Shown: positions 38,122-46,132 of the stretch, one piece after another
Layout: the number at the start of each line of letters is the position of its first letter
How positions within the stretch are numbered: the stretch's first letter is position 1
NCBI GenBank assembly: GCA_001899175.1
Contig: MKVH01000020.1
Span: 1-64,000, forward strand
Direction: 5' to 3'
Length of the DNA: 64,000 nucleotides
Source: Candidatus Kapaibacterium thiocyanatum
GTDB taxonomy: Bacteria > Bacteroidota > Ignavibacteria > Kapaibacteriales > Kapaibacteriaceae
The notes under the pieces: generated by a model
The model's input: the letters and a program-made list of their open reading frames with translations, nothing else
What the model was told of the DNA's origin: nothing
Database searches by the model: none
Translations under genes and position numbers: made by a program

Positions 38122-39240
38122 TTATCCGTGCCGCTCCAGCAATGCACGGTAGAGATCGATGATGATCGGTTCCTGGCTTTCGTACGACAGTTTCCGGATG
38201 TCCTCGCATTGGCGGACCATGGCATCGCGCGTTGCCGGTACCTGGATACGGCGTATGGCTTCGACGATATCGCCGGGCTGCATCTCCCTGCCCACGAGCA
38301 TTCCCACGGGGTGCTGCATGATCCACCGGTGCAGTGCCGGGAGATCCGTGGCGATACTCGGAATACGGGCCATCATGTATTCGAAGAACTTGTTCGGCAA
38401 CGCATACTCGTAGCTCAGCGAAACCGGTTCGATGAGACAACAGCCGATGTCGGCGCCGCAGGTCAATGCATGCAGATCGTCGTACGGGACGGCTCCGAGC
38501 CAGTGTACACGCTCTGCGACTCCGAGGTTCGCCGCCTCCCGTTGCAGGGCTTCCGTTGCGGGACCGTCTCCGATGACGCAGAGGTGCAGATCGGGCATCA
38601 GGGGCAGGGCACGCATCATCGGGCCGATGCCACGTCCATGATGAACGACGCCCTGATAGAGTACGATGGTACCGGACGACGATATGCCGCATCGTTCGTG
38701 CAGTACCGCGGATGGTTCGGCATCCCGATACGGTGGCGTGTTGAGCACGACGACGGGACGCTCCTTCAGGTCATACTGACGTTGTATGATCTCCGCATCG
38801 AGCGGAGCCGATACCGTCACGACGTCGGCATGGCGTATCCCCCGCCGCTCGTGGGCCGAGACGATCCGCTGCTTCGTTCCCTTGCCGTCGAGAGGACCGA
38901 GGGCGAAGTAGAATTCGCGTGCATCGTAGACGAGCGAGGAGTGCCAGCGGCGTTTCAGCGTCCGTGCTGCCGACAACGCGAACAGGTCCATCGCCGCGAT
39001 CACCGGTGCGGATACGTTCGCGAGGCTCGTAGCCCTGCGGGTGAACGACCACCAGCGTTGCCATGCGCGGCCCCCGGGATCGTCCCATCGGAACAACGTT
39101 ATGGAATCATGATCCTGTGCCGGCAACCTGCCCGAGGCGACGATACCGACGTCGAGTCCCTCGGCGGCAAGCGCCCGTGCCACGTTCAACGTACGTGCAT
39201 CGCGGGCGATATCCGCCAATGCGAGAAGCAGGACGTCCAT
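38122..39240 (-). CDS. GT4-like glycosyltransferase
   Basis: 372 aa with two Rossmann-like halves. The C-terminal half has GT4 features: VLYQGVVHHGRGIGPMMRAL, LCVIGDGPATEALQREA, VHWLGAVPYDDLHALTCGAD and an E-x7-E region at EYALPNKFFEYMMA. It probably transfers a sugar from an activated donor to an envelope glycan. ATG 39240 overlaps the preceding stop (TGATG). Longer in-frame sequence upstream lies inside the FemAB/GNAT gene and is not meaningful. Confidence 0.88.
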   Translation of the reverse strand: MDVLLLALADIARDARTLNVARALAAEGLDVGIVASGRLPAQDHDSITLFRWDDPGGRAWQRWWSFTRRATSLANVSAPVIAAMDLFALSAARTLKRRWHSSLVYDAREFYFALGPLDGKGTKQRIVSAHERRGIRHADVVTVSAPLDAEIIQRQYDLKERPVVVLNTPPYRDAEPSAVLHERCGISSSGTIVLYQGVVHHGRGIGPMMRALPLMPDLHLCVIGDGPATEALQREAANLGVAERVHWLGAVPYDDLHALTCGADIGCCLIEPVSLSYEYALPNKFFEYMMARIPSIATDLPALHRWIMQHPVGMLVGREMQPGDIVEAIRRIQVPATRDAMVRQCEDIRKLSYESQEPIIIDLYRALLERHG

Positions 39241-40214
39241 CAGGCCTTGAGGTGGAAGGTCGATCGCAGGATGCCGCGCGCGTCGAACCGTTCCTTGAAC
39301 TGGATGAGATTCAGTGACGGAGTCATGGGATCGTCGGCACTCGTGTCCTGGCTGACGCCGATGTCCACCCACTCGTATCCTTCCTGCACGGCCCAGCGGC
39401 AGGTTTCGTGCATGATGAGATAGACGGGACGAAGGTGTTCGTATTCGTATCGCAGCATATTGTAGAAACACAGTACGACCTTGCGATTCGCCAGGAAGAG
39501 CAGGGAACCCGCGATGGCCTGGCCTTCATGGTAGACCATGTTCAACCGCAGCTTCTCCGGCATCAGCTCGCGCAGACGGAGCAGGTCCTCGAGCGTATGC
39601 GTGGGACGTACGTTGTGCCGTGCCTTGTTCTCCACAAGGATCTCGTGGAACGTCGCATAGTCGTCGGACTCGCGGACCGTCACGGCCCCTTCACGGAGGA
39701 TACGGCGGATGCTCTTCCGTGCGGTCGGATCGAAATGATCCATGAAGGCATTACCATGCTTCAGATCGATGGCGTGCGAAATGTAGTGCAACTCGAAATC
39801 GGCCTTGCGGTACAGCATGGCGTATTCCGTGTGCTGACTGTAGTTCAACGTATAGATGAGGGGCGGAGGAATCAGATAGGCGTCGCGAATCCCCGCTTCA
39901 CGGATATGGCCGATGAAGGCGTCGACGATCCGTTCGCATCGTTCGTAGGCCGTATCCTCGACGACGATGGAGCCGTACGAGGCTCCGACCGGCGACCACA
40001 GTTCCCCCTTCGCATTCAGACCAGCAGGCAGGACTCCTACCAAACGGCCTTCCTCACGGAACATCAGATGATGGAAATTCCACTTGCCTTCCGGATGGTA
40101 GTCCAGGAACTTCTGCAGATGGAACATCGTTCCATTGTTGCTACGTTCCACGAAGTCATCCCACTCGGCGCGGTCGGCAGGTGTATACGGGTGTACGGAA
40201 ATTGAACCTTTCAT
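39240..40214 (-). CDS. FemAB/GNAT-like acyltransferase
   Basis: 324 aa. The fold matches the GNAT family that includes FemAB-like and Acetyltransf_6 proteins: ADRAEWDDFVERSNNGTMFH, QKFLDYHPEGKW, GVLPAGLNAKGELWSPVGAS, IAGSLLFLANRKVVLCFYNM, YLIMHETCRWAVQEGYEWVD. Such proteins add amino acids or acyl groups to peptidoglycan or exopolysaccharide precursors. The neighbouring glycosyltransferase supports an envelope role. A -7 box ends eight bases before the ATG, so the mRNA may be nearly leaderless. Confidence 0.8.
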   Translation of the reverse strand: MKGSISVHPYTPADRAEWDDFVERSNNGTMFHLQKFLDYHPEGKWNFHHLMFREEGRLVGVLPAGLNAKGELWSPVGASYGSIVVEDTAYERCERIVDAFIGHIREAGIRDAYLIPPPLIYTLNYSQHTEYAMLYRKADFELHYISHAIDLKHGNAFMDHFDPTARKSIRRILREGAVTVRESDDYATFHEILVENKARHNVRPTHTLEDLLRLRELMPEKLRLNMVYHEGQAIAGSLLFLANRKVVLCFYNMLRYEYEHLRPVYLIMHETCRWAVQEGYEWVDIGVSQDTSADDPMTPSLNLIQFKERFDARGILRSTFHLKA

Positions 40215-40221
40215 AGTACGG

Positions 40222-40229
40222 CAAAGTTA
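40222..40229 (-). promoter_or_regulatory. -7 box TAACTTTG before the FemAB/GNAT gene
   Basis: A perfect match to TAnnTTTG on the minus strand, ending eight bases before ATG 40214. No clear TTTG -33 element. Implies a transcript start within a few bases of the start codon. Confidence 0.5.
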
Positions 40230-40296
40230 TCAAACCCGCGTCTGGTGATGGAACTTCATTACGTCTTGAACGTATTCGGACACACTTTTATGGGTG

Positions 40297-40304
40297 TATA
40301 TTTG
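40297..40304 (+). promoter_or_regulatory. -7 box TATATTTG before the beta-barrel gene
   Basis: A perfect match to TAnnTTTG, 34 bases before ATG 40339. The expected transcript start is near 40309. A -33 partner is not obvious. Confidence 0.5.
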
Positions 40305-40338
40305 CACCGTCCTGTCCAACTATTTTTTGAGGCGTAGT

Positions 40339-40806
40339 ATGAAGAAGGTTTTTTCCACCGCTCTCGCAGCAATCATCGTTCTGCTTGGAGCATCCGTAGC
40401 CAAGGCACAGAGCCCTGATCAGCAGTTTGGCTTCGGCTTCACCGCCGGCCAGGCTCTTGGCGGACATCTGGTGTATGCGATCTCTCCTGCCATCCACATC
40501 GGTACGGGCGTTGGCCTTCGTATCCAGGATGGTTCGAACGAGTTCCATCTCACGCCCTACGGTAAGTTCCTCTTCGCAGGTTCGAAAGAACTCAAGCCCT
40601 ACATCATTGCCCAGTTCGGTCTGGCAACGGGTGGCGGCACGACGAGAACCGGCCTTGGCGCCGGCTTCGGTGGCGAATACTTCATCACGCCGAACTTCGG
40701 CCTCTTCGGTCAGATCGGCGTCATCAACATCCAGTTCGACCCCAGTGTTACGACGTTCGGTCTCCTCGAGCCGACGGTCGGCGTCGAATGGTTCTTCGGC
40801 AAGTAA
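40339..40806 (+). CDS. Outer-membrane beta-barrel protein
   Basis: 155 aa. Signal peptide MKKVFSTALAAIIVLLGASV with cleavage after AKA. The mature protein has alternating glycine/aromatic strands typical of small 8-strand barrels (QQFGFGFTAGQALGGHLVYA, AQFGLATGGGTTRTGLGAGF, FGGEYFITPNFGLFGQIGVI) and ends in an aromatic-rich strand (EWFFGK). Start 40339 has GAGG upstream. Single gene between its own promoter and the terminator at 40832. Confidence 0.85.
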   Translation: MKKVFSTALAAIIVLLGASVAKAQSPDQQFGFGFTAGQALGGHLVYAISPAIHIGTGVGLRIQDGSNEFHLTPYGKFLFAGSKELKPYIIAQFGLATGGGTTRTGLGAGFGGEYFITPNFGLFGQIGVINIQFDPSVTTFGLLEPTVGVEWFFGK

Positions 40807-40831
40807 TCACGACAAGTCAATGTGTCGAATG

Positions 40832-40861
40832 GGCGGTAGTACGCAGGTACTGCCGCCTTTT
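40832..40861 (+). terminator. Intrinsic terminator of the beta-barrel gene
   Basis: An 11-bp stem (ggcggtagtac, 40832-40842; gtactgccgcc, 40847-40857, one G-T pair) with loop gcag and a TTTT tract. Confidence 0.88.
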
Positions 40862-40876
40862 CTGTAAGTAGCCGAC

Positions 40877-41830
40877 ATGTCCCCATCCCGCATCGCCATC
40901 ATCCGCACCGACAGAATCGGCGACATGGTTCTCACCCTGCCGATGTTTCCCGTCCTGCGTCAGCGCTTTCCCGATGCGGAACTCGTACTCTGTACGAGGC
41001 GGTATGTCGAACCGCTGGTCGGCAAGCTGGATACGCTCGGTGTGATCGACGACGTGATCTACGTCGACGACGCTCCCGATGCGTTGCGCCGGGGCCTGCG
41101 CAGGCATTCCATCGACACGGCGTTCTTTCCCCGCCCCCGATTGAACGAAGTATGGGACGCCGTACGTGCAGGCGTCCGTATGCGCATCGGCTCCGCATTC
41201 AGATGGTATTCGCCCCTCTTCAACGTGCGTGTGCGTGACCATCGCTCCGATGCCTCCTTCCATGAAGCCGAATACAACGTACGCATGATTCTGGCCGCCT
41301 TCGGCGGATCGATGCCGGCCGTTTCTCTCGTCCCACCTGTCGTTCCTCACTCCGCACCGGACGCATTGTCCTTGCCGGAGCGGTACGTCGTCATCCACCC
41401 GGGCTCGGGTGGTTCCGCGCGGGACTGGCCTGCGGAACGTTTCGGCGACGTGGCCCGGGCGCTGACCGAAGCAGGTATCGACGTCGTCGTCACAGGCATT
41501 GCCGCCGAACGTGCCATATGCGATATCGTCCACGCCGCATGTCCCGATGCCATCGATCTCTGCGGCAGGACGGATCTCGATGCGACGATACGTGTGATCG
41601 CAGGCTCGTCGTTGATGGTCGCGAACTCGACCGGAGTCCTGCATGTAGCCGCGGCGTGCGGCATTCCCGTCATCGGTCTTTATCCGTCCACACCGTCGAT
41701 GAGTTCCAGACGCTGGGGGCCGTATACATCCGATGCCGTGATATTCGAAAGTGGAGCCGGTGACGACATGATGAAGATCGACGTGAAGGACGTCGTCGAT
41801 GCGGCACTGAACCTCGTTCAGCGTCCCTGA
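40877..41830 (+). CDS. GT9 glycosyltransferase (heptosyltransferase family)
   Basis: 317 aa. The N-terminal RIAIIRTDRIGDMVLTLPMF and the donor-binding half VVIHPGSGGSARDWPAERFG, AGSSLMVANSTGVLHVAAAC and GLYPSTPSMSSRRWGP are standard GT9 motifs. Heptosyltransferases build the lipopolysaccharide core, which fits the kdsB gene next door. Its 3' end overlaps the convergent kdsB end by 13 bases. Confidence 0.9.
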   Translation: MSPSRIAIIRTDRIGDMVLTLPMFPVLRQRFPDAELVLCTRRYVEPLVGKLDTLGVIDDVIYVDDAPDALRRGLRRHSIDTAFFPRPRLNEVWDAVRAGVRMRIGSAFRWYSPLFNVRVRDHRSDASFHEAEYNVRMILAAFGGSMPAVSLVPPVVPHSAPDALSLPERYVVIHPGSGGSARDWPAERFGDVARALTEAGIDVVVTGIAAERAICDIVHAACPDAIDLCGRTDLDATIRVIAGSSLMVANSTGVLHVAAACGIPVIGLYPSTPSMSSRRWGPYTSDAVIFESGAGDDMMKIDVKDVVDAALNLVQRP

Positions 41831-42570
41831 CTCGTCCGCAACCAGGCACGGACCCGTTCCGCATCCTCTATCGTATCGACGGCCATGAACATCTGCTCCG
41901 TTTCGACGCAGACGAAGCGGGCACCGTCTTCGAGCAGACGAAGCTGCTCCAGCGATTCGGCACGTTCGAGAGGTGAAGGTGGGAGAAAGACGTGCCGGCG
42001 CAATGCGTCGCGTGTATAGGCATAGATGCCGATATGCTTCCAGTAGGTATACGACGTCGTCCACTGTGAACGGTCGACGGAACGCAGGAACGGAATCGGC
42101 GAACGTGAGAAATAGAGCGCATCACCGTTGACGGAGCGGGCGACCTTGACGACCCCGGGATCGTCGAGTTCAGCAGGAAAGAGAAGGCGACTCACCGGCG
42201 TGCTCACGTCCGCGCCCGACGACTGCAGCGTGTTGACGAGCAACGTCAGGACGCTGGGTGCGAGGAGAGGTTCATCTCCCTGGATATTGACCACGACGTC
42301 GGGCTGCAGTCTGAGTGCACGCACCAGGGCGTCACAGCGATCCGTTCCACTCGGGAGATCGGGCGAGGTCAAATGTGCTTCGGCACCGATGCGCTGCGCC
42401 TCGGCGACGACACGTTCGTCGTCCGTGGCGATGATGACACGATCGAGAGCCGGTGACGACGATGCTGCGCGCCATACGCGTTCGACCATCGTCTGGCCGC
42501 ACAGATCGATCAGCGGTTTCCCGGGCAGACGCGTCGACGCGTATCGCGCGGGAATGATGCCAAGAATCAT
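41818..42570 (-). CDS. kdsB: CMP-KDO synthetase (3-deoxy-manno-octulosonate cytidylyltransferase)
   Basis: 250 aa. It activates KDO with CTP for lipid A-core assembly. Motifs: IIPARYASTRLPGKPLIDLC at the N-terminus, TSPDLPSGTDRC, VVNIQGDEPLL and the later HIGIYAYTRDALRR. ATG 42570 overlaps the gatC stop by ATGA; an in-frame upstream extension would lie inside gatC. Together with GT9 this indicates a Gram-negative-type LPS. Confidence 0.95.
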   Translation of the reverse strand: MILGIIPARYASTRLPGKPLIDLCGQTMVERVWRAASSSPALDRVIIATDDERVVAEAQRIGAEAHLTSPDLPSGTDRCDALVRALRLQPDVVVNIQGDEPLLAPSVLTLLVNTLQSSGADVSTPVSRLLFPAELDDPGVVKVARSVNGDALYFSRSPIPFLRSVDRSQWTTSYTYWKHIGIYAYTRDALRRHVFLPPSPLERAESLEQLRLLEDGARFVCVETEQMFMAVDTIEDAERVRAWLRTSQGR

Positions 42571-42848
42571 CCGAGTACTTTCGGCACCTTGAAGAAGGCT
42601 TCGTTCTTCTGAGGAGCGTTGGACAATGCTTCGGTCGTCGTCAGGCATTCGCCGACGACGTCGTCACGGAAGACGTTGACGGCTTCGTTCACATGGGCCA
42701 TCGGTTCCACGCCCGTCATGTCGACGGCATTCATCGTGCCGATGTAGTCCACGATGTTCGTGAACTGCCGGGCGAAACCTTCGATCTCGTCCTCCGAGAA
42801 CTCGAGCCGCGCCAGATCGGCGATCCGTTTGATATCGATACTGTTCAT
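42567..42848 (-). CDS. gatC: Asp-tRNA(Asn)/Glu-tRNA(Gln) amidotransferase subunit C
   Basis: 93 aa, normal for GatC. It stabilises GatA in the GatCAB complex that converts mischarged Glu-tRNA(Gln) or Asp-tRNA(Asn). Typical pattern: IKRIADLARLEFSEDEIEGF, FTNIVDYIGTMNAVDMTGVE, and the C-terminal PQKNEAFFKVPKVLG. gatA and gatB are not in the window. ATGA overlaps at both ends tie it to plsC and kdsB. Confidence 0.93.
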   Translation of the reverse strand: MNSIDIKRIADLARLEFSEDEIEGFARQFTNIVDYIGTMNAVDMTGVEPMAHVNEAVNVFRDDVVGECLTTTEALSNAPQKNEAFFKVPKVLG

Positions 42849-43552
42849 GACTGCAAAGTTACGTGTTCGGCGATCACGGTACGCACGTACTGCATGGCCT
42901 GCATCTCGTCGGACCTGGTGGCCGGCTGGGGAAGGACGACCGGGCGTTCGATATGGACGACGACGGTCCCGGGATTGATGCGCCTGCCGCGTGCGGGCAT
43001 GATGGCGGCCGTCCCCTCCAGTGCCACGGGCACCAGGGGTTTTCCCGAACGGGCCGCCAGCGTGAAGGCTCCGCGTTTGAATTCGCCGACCCGGCCGTCG
43101 TCACTGCGCGTGCCTTCGGGAAAGACGACTACGGACGCTCCATCACGCATCGTAGCGACCACGGCCTCGAGTGCATCCGCGGCTTCCCTGCTCTTCCTGC
43201 GATCGATGGCGATGAACGGTGACATCCTCAGACACCATCCGAAAATCGGGATGGCTCCCAGCTCGCGCTTGTACATGATGCGGATGTTGTCGGGAACATG
43301 CGCGAGCAACACCGGTATATCGAAAAGACTCGCATGGTTGGCGACGTAGATATATCGCTCGACGACGGACAGATGTCCGATACCTCGTAGTTCGACCCGT
43401 ACTCCGGCCAGTTTCAGCAGTATCCGTGACCATGACCGGGCATAGGTATGGAAAACGTCCTTGTCCCGGAACAGGGCCATATGTATCATGACGGCCGTGG
43501 CGTAGACCACGGTCACGACAGCGATGGCGACGATGACGAAGATGGAACGCAT
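42845..43552 (-). CDS. plsC: 1-acyl-sn-glycerol-3-phosphate acyltransferase
   Basis: 235 aa. It acylates lysophosphatidic acid to phosphatidic acid at the inner membrane. An N-terminal hydrophobic segment (FVIVAIAVVTVVYATAVMI) is followed by motif I NHASLFD (His73, Asp78), motif III FPEGTRSDDG and motif IV VPVALEGT. A -7 box TACTTTTG ends four bases before the ATG, so the transcript may be leaderless. Confidence 0.93.
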   Translation of the reverse strand: MRSIFVIVAIAVVTVVYATAVMIHMALFRDKDVFHTYARSWSRILLKLAGVRVELRGIGHLSVVERYIYVANHASLFDIPVLLAHVPDNIRIMYKRELGAIPIFGWCLRMSPFIAIDRRKSREAADALEAVVATMRDGASVVVFPEGTRSDDGRVGEFKRGAFTLAARSGKPLVPVALEGTAAIMPARGRRINPGTVVVHIERPVVLPQPATRSDEMQAMQYVRTVIAEHVTLQS

Positions 43553-43556
43553 TGAG

Positions 43557-43564
43557 CAAAAGTA
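43557..43564 (-). promoter_or_regulatory. plsC: -7 box TACTTTTG before plsC
   Basis: A perfect match to TAnnTTTG on the minus strand, ending four bases before ATG 43552. The expected transcript start coincides with the ATG. Confidence 0.5.
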
Positions 43565-43589
43565 CGGCGCTTCAACGGCATGCCGTCCG

Positions 43590-43597
43590 TAGATTTG
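43590..43597 (+). promoter_or_regulatory. -7 box TAGATTTG before the 185-aa beta-barrel gene
   Basis: A perfect match to TAnnTTTG, 48 bases before ATG 43646. It is back to back with the plsC -7 box only 25 bases away. Confidence 0.5.
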
Positions 43598-43645
43598 CAG
43601 AAGTCCATTGTCCGTGTAGTATCCGAATCACCAAGGGGAGAATCC

Positions 43646-44203
43646 ATGATGTACCGACATCTTCTCGTAGCCGTCATATCCTGCATGATTCTCGGTGGCT
43701 CCGCAGCCGCCGCACAGACCCAACCGGATTCCACGAAACCGGCTGCGACGACGGCCGAACCGACCGGCAAGACGACACCCGAGCTGATGGACCAGTTCAA
43801 CTTCTGGGCCGTGGGGCTTCAGGGCGGGCTCGCGACGGGATCGGGCCTGAGTGTCCGCACGACGATGATGAACCGCTTCGCCTTCGAGGCGACGGGCTTC
43901 GTATGGTCGACCGGCAACATCTGGTGGAATCTCGGACTGGAAGCCCAGTATCTGCTGGACCAGGCCTTCGATCACCGGTTCTATGCACTCGGTGGCGTCG
44001 GCTACTACTTCCATGCCAACGACCTGAAGGACAATACGCTGTCGGCCCCGTTCCGCATCGGCGTCGGTATCGGATACGAATGGTTCTTCTCTCCCAAGGC
44101 CTGCCTTGCCGCAGAAGTACCCATCACGTTCTTCCCCAACGACGGGGGCAAGATGACGATCCTGCCTCTTCCCCAACTTCAACTGATGTTCTATTTCCGT
44201 TAA
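43646..44203 (+). CDS. Outer-membrane beta-barrel protein
   Basis: 185 aa with signal peptide (MMYRHLLVAVISCMILGGSA, cleavage near AAAQ), then a Pro/Thr-rich linker to residue about 45 and amphipathic strands (NFWAVGLQGGLATGSGLSVR, RFYALGGVGYYFHANDL, RIGVGIGYEWFFSPKACLAA), ending in LQLMFYFR, a typical last barrel strand. GGGGAG five bases before the ATG decides the start. The SUI1/YciH gene follows five bases later. Confidence 0.82.
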   Translation: MMYRHLLVAVISCMILGGSAAAAQTQPDSTKPAATTAEPTGKTTPELMDQFNFWAVGLQGGLATGSGLSVRTTMMNRFAFEATGFVWSTGNIWWNLGLEAQYLLDQAFDHRFYALGGVGYYFHANDLKDNTLSAPFRIGVGIGYEWFFSPKACLAAEVPITFFPNDGGKMTILPLPQLQLMFYFR

Positions 44204-44208
44204 CGACG

Positions 44209-44523
44209 ATGGCCGGACTCAAGGACCTCGCTGCCCTGCTCGGGCAGGAACCGCCGAAGGCGGAAGAGAAGGATTCGACGAAGCGTGGCTACGACGGCAC
44301 CGTCGTACGCCTGAAGATCCGCACCGAACAACGGCGTGGCAAGACGGTCACGATCGCACAGGGCTTCCAGTCCACACCGAAGGAACTCCAGCGCATCCTT
44401 GCGGCGTGCAAGGCCCGGCTCGGTACCGGAGGTCAGGTGCTGGACAACGTGCTTGAACTGCAGGGCGAGCATAAAGAGCGCCTGCGCGCCATGCTCATCG
44501 AAGAAGGATACAAGGTCGCCTGA
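44209..44523 (+). CDS. SUI1/YciH-type translation initiation factor
   Basis: 104 aa, close to the 108 aa of E. coli YciH. An unstructured N-terminus leads into the eIF1 fold: RRGKTVTIAQGFQSTPKELQ, CKARLGTGGQVLDNVLELQG, and a C-terminal EEGYKVA. YciH-type proteins are implicated in start-site discrimination. It begins five bases after the beta-barrel gene, so it is probably co-transcribed. Confidence 0.9.
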   Translation: MAGLKDLAALLGQEPPKAEEKDSTKRGYDGTVVRLKIRTEQRRGKTVTIAQGFQSTPKELQRILAACKARLGTGGQVLDNVLELQGEHKERLRAMLIEEGYKVA

Positions 44524-44530
44524 CGTTCGG

Positions 44531-44557
44531 GCTCGACCTTCGGGCAGCGCGTCGAGC
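44531..44557. terminator. Hairpin between convergent genes
   Basis: A 7-bp stem (gctcgac / gtcgagc) with a 13-base loop, between the SUI1-like gene and the convergent lipoprotein gene. There is no T run, so a terminator role is doubtful. Confidence 0.3.
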
Positions 44558-44590
44558 GCCCCCGGACATCATCGTGGTCCGGAACCGATG

Positions 44591-45034
44591 CTATCTCTTG
44601 TTATAATTCTCGACACGGAGCTTGCCGCCCCACATCGCCGCGATCTCGAACGCTTCGGCATCGAACTTCTCTCCCGGTTCGAGCCCAAGGAAGTCACGCC
44701 CTTTATAGGTCGACGGTCCCAGCGTCATCGCGAACTCCATCGTCACGGTATCCTGTTCGAGGAATCGTGTCCGTATTCCCGGACCTACCCTCGTCACCAG
44801 ATCGATCACGACGCGTGCACGACAGTCGTTCGTCGCGCACGGTCCTCCATCTTCGTTCCTTCCCGGAACGGATTCCACGAACGTACCGATGAAGCGTATC
44901 GCACCCGGAGGAATATCACTGATCGATCGCTGCTCCAGCGGTGGTGTTCCGGGCGGAAGGCTTTCCGTGATCGGCTGTTTCTTGGCACAGGCCACGAGAG
45001 CGACGGCAAGAAGTGCAATGAAGTAGCGGTTCAC
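44591..45034 (-). CDS. Small lipoprotein at the end of the corrinoid-uptake-like operon
   Basis: 147 aa beginning with a GTG codon; GAGGAG lies eight bases upstream. The signal MNRYFIALLAVALVAC gives a lipidated Cys16. The mature part has a CATNDC pair but no family I recognise. It starts 12 bases after the beta-propeller lipoprotein gene and closes the operon led by the BtuB-like receptor. Confidence 0.75.
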   Translation of the reverse strand: MNRYFIALLAVALVACAKKQPITESLPPGTPPLEQRSISDIPPGAIRFIGTFVESVPGRNEDGGPCATNDCRARVVIDLVTRVGPGIRTRFLEQDTVTMEFAMTLGPSTYKGRDFLGLEPGEKFDAEAFEIAAMWGGKLRVENYNKR

Positions 45035-45046
45035 GCGATGATCTCC

Positions 45047-46132
45047 TCAGAAAACGAAGGCTGTTGGATTCAGACCGACGGTCAGACGATGGACGATTCC
45101 ACCGTCGAGCGATATGGCGAGCGCTTCGCCATCCAGAACGTACGTGCGCGCGTTACCGACCCATAGAAGCGAACGCGACGGATCGAAGGCCAGCGCGAAC
45201 CATACGTCGTTACCGTCGCGGGAGACATGGCCGATGATTCTGCGCGTCGTCGATGCAGTCACATCGATCTCGTCGATCCCGTCGGCATGCAGGACATACA
45301 GCAATCCGGTCCGATCGTCGATGGCCATACCACGTGGTGCGGTATATCGCCAGTGGCCGATGATGGTCGCTCTGTCAGGATCGATGAGGACGATGCCGCC
45401 CAGGGAATCTTTTCTGGACGGAAGATTGCGATAGCTGGCCCACATCCTGTTACGGAGCGCATCGTACTTCAATGCGGCCACGTTGACCAGCCCTCTTACG
45501 CTGTTCACCGTAGCGAGATCGGATCGATCGAGTACCGCGACGGTACCCGCACCGTCCTCCCCGGCACGAAGATCTCCGAGACCGGAGTTCGCCACGAAGA
45601 TGGCATTGCGCGTAACTGCGATCCCTTCCGGAGCCGGCCCCACGGCTGCCCGCTCGATACGGATGGTCAGTGTGCGCGGATCGAATTCCGTGATCGAATC
45701 GTCGTTGAGATTCGTACAGTAGGCAGTACTGTCGTCCGCGAGCACCATACGATACGGCTCGCGGCCGGCCGGCATCGTCATTCTGCCGAGCCACTCTCCC
45801 GTGGATCGTCGGTACGATTCGATCGTATGCGACGTGCTGACGCAGACGTACATCGTATCGCCACGAACGACGACGTCGGACGCCGTATCTCCGAGCCGCA
45901 ATCCGGGATTGACCGTCGAGACGACGTCCCGTACCACGTCGACGAATTCCGGCTGCAGATAGGAAAGCTCGCTGTTGTCCTGCCGCCACAATCCCTCGCA
46001 CAGGACATATACTCCACCCGGCCGGACGATACCGGCGGAACCGGTAGGGGCATCCGGAGCCTGCACACAGCTTGCCGCGAGCACCGTGATGAACACGGCG
46101 AAGACGGGCCATACGATATGGCGTACGATCAT
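45047..46132 (-). CDS. YncE/BtuG-like beta-propeller lipoprotein
   Basis: 361 aa. The signal ends in LAASC, giving a lipidated Cys near residue 22. The mature protein is a series of beta-propeller blades: GGVYVLCEGLWRQDNSELSY, TASDVVVRGDTMYVCVSTSH, GREPYRMVLADDSTAYCTNL, APEGIAVTRNAIFVANSGLG, PRGMAIDDRTGLLYVLHADG. The pattern is YncE/DUF5074-like. In Bacteroidetes, BtuG proteins of this type are surface lipoproteins that bind vitamin B12 next to BtuB. The gene overlaps the upstream surface-protein gene by ATGA. Corrinoid binding is inferred from context. Confidence 0.8.
   Translation of the reverse strand: MIVRHIVWPVFAVFITVLAASCVQAPDAPTGSAGIVRPGGVYVLCEGLWRQDNSELSYLQPEFVDVVRDVVSTVNPGLRLGDTASDVVVRGDTMYVCVSTSHTIESYRRSTGEWLGRMTMPAGREPYRMVLADDSTAYCTNLNDDSITEFDPRTLTIRIERAAVGPAPEGIAVTRNAIFVANSGLGDLRAGEDGAGTVAVLDRSDLATVNSVRGLVNVAALKYDALRNRMWASYRNLPSRKDSLGGIVLIDPDRATIIGHWRYTAPRGMAIDDRTGLLYVLHADGIDEIDVTASTTRRIIGHVSRDGNDVWFALAFDPSRSLLWVGNARTYVLDGEALAISLDGGIVHRLTVGLNPTAFVF

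Noticed and set aside
38103-38225. Longer start for the EamA transporter
   Set aside because: It would overlap the glycosyltransferase gene and add low-quality residues before the first membrane segment.
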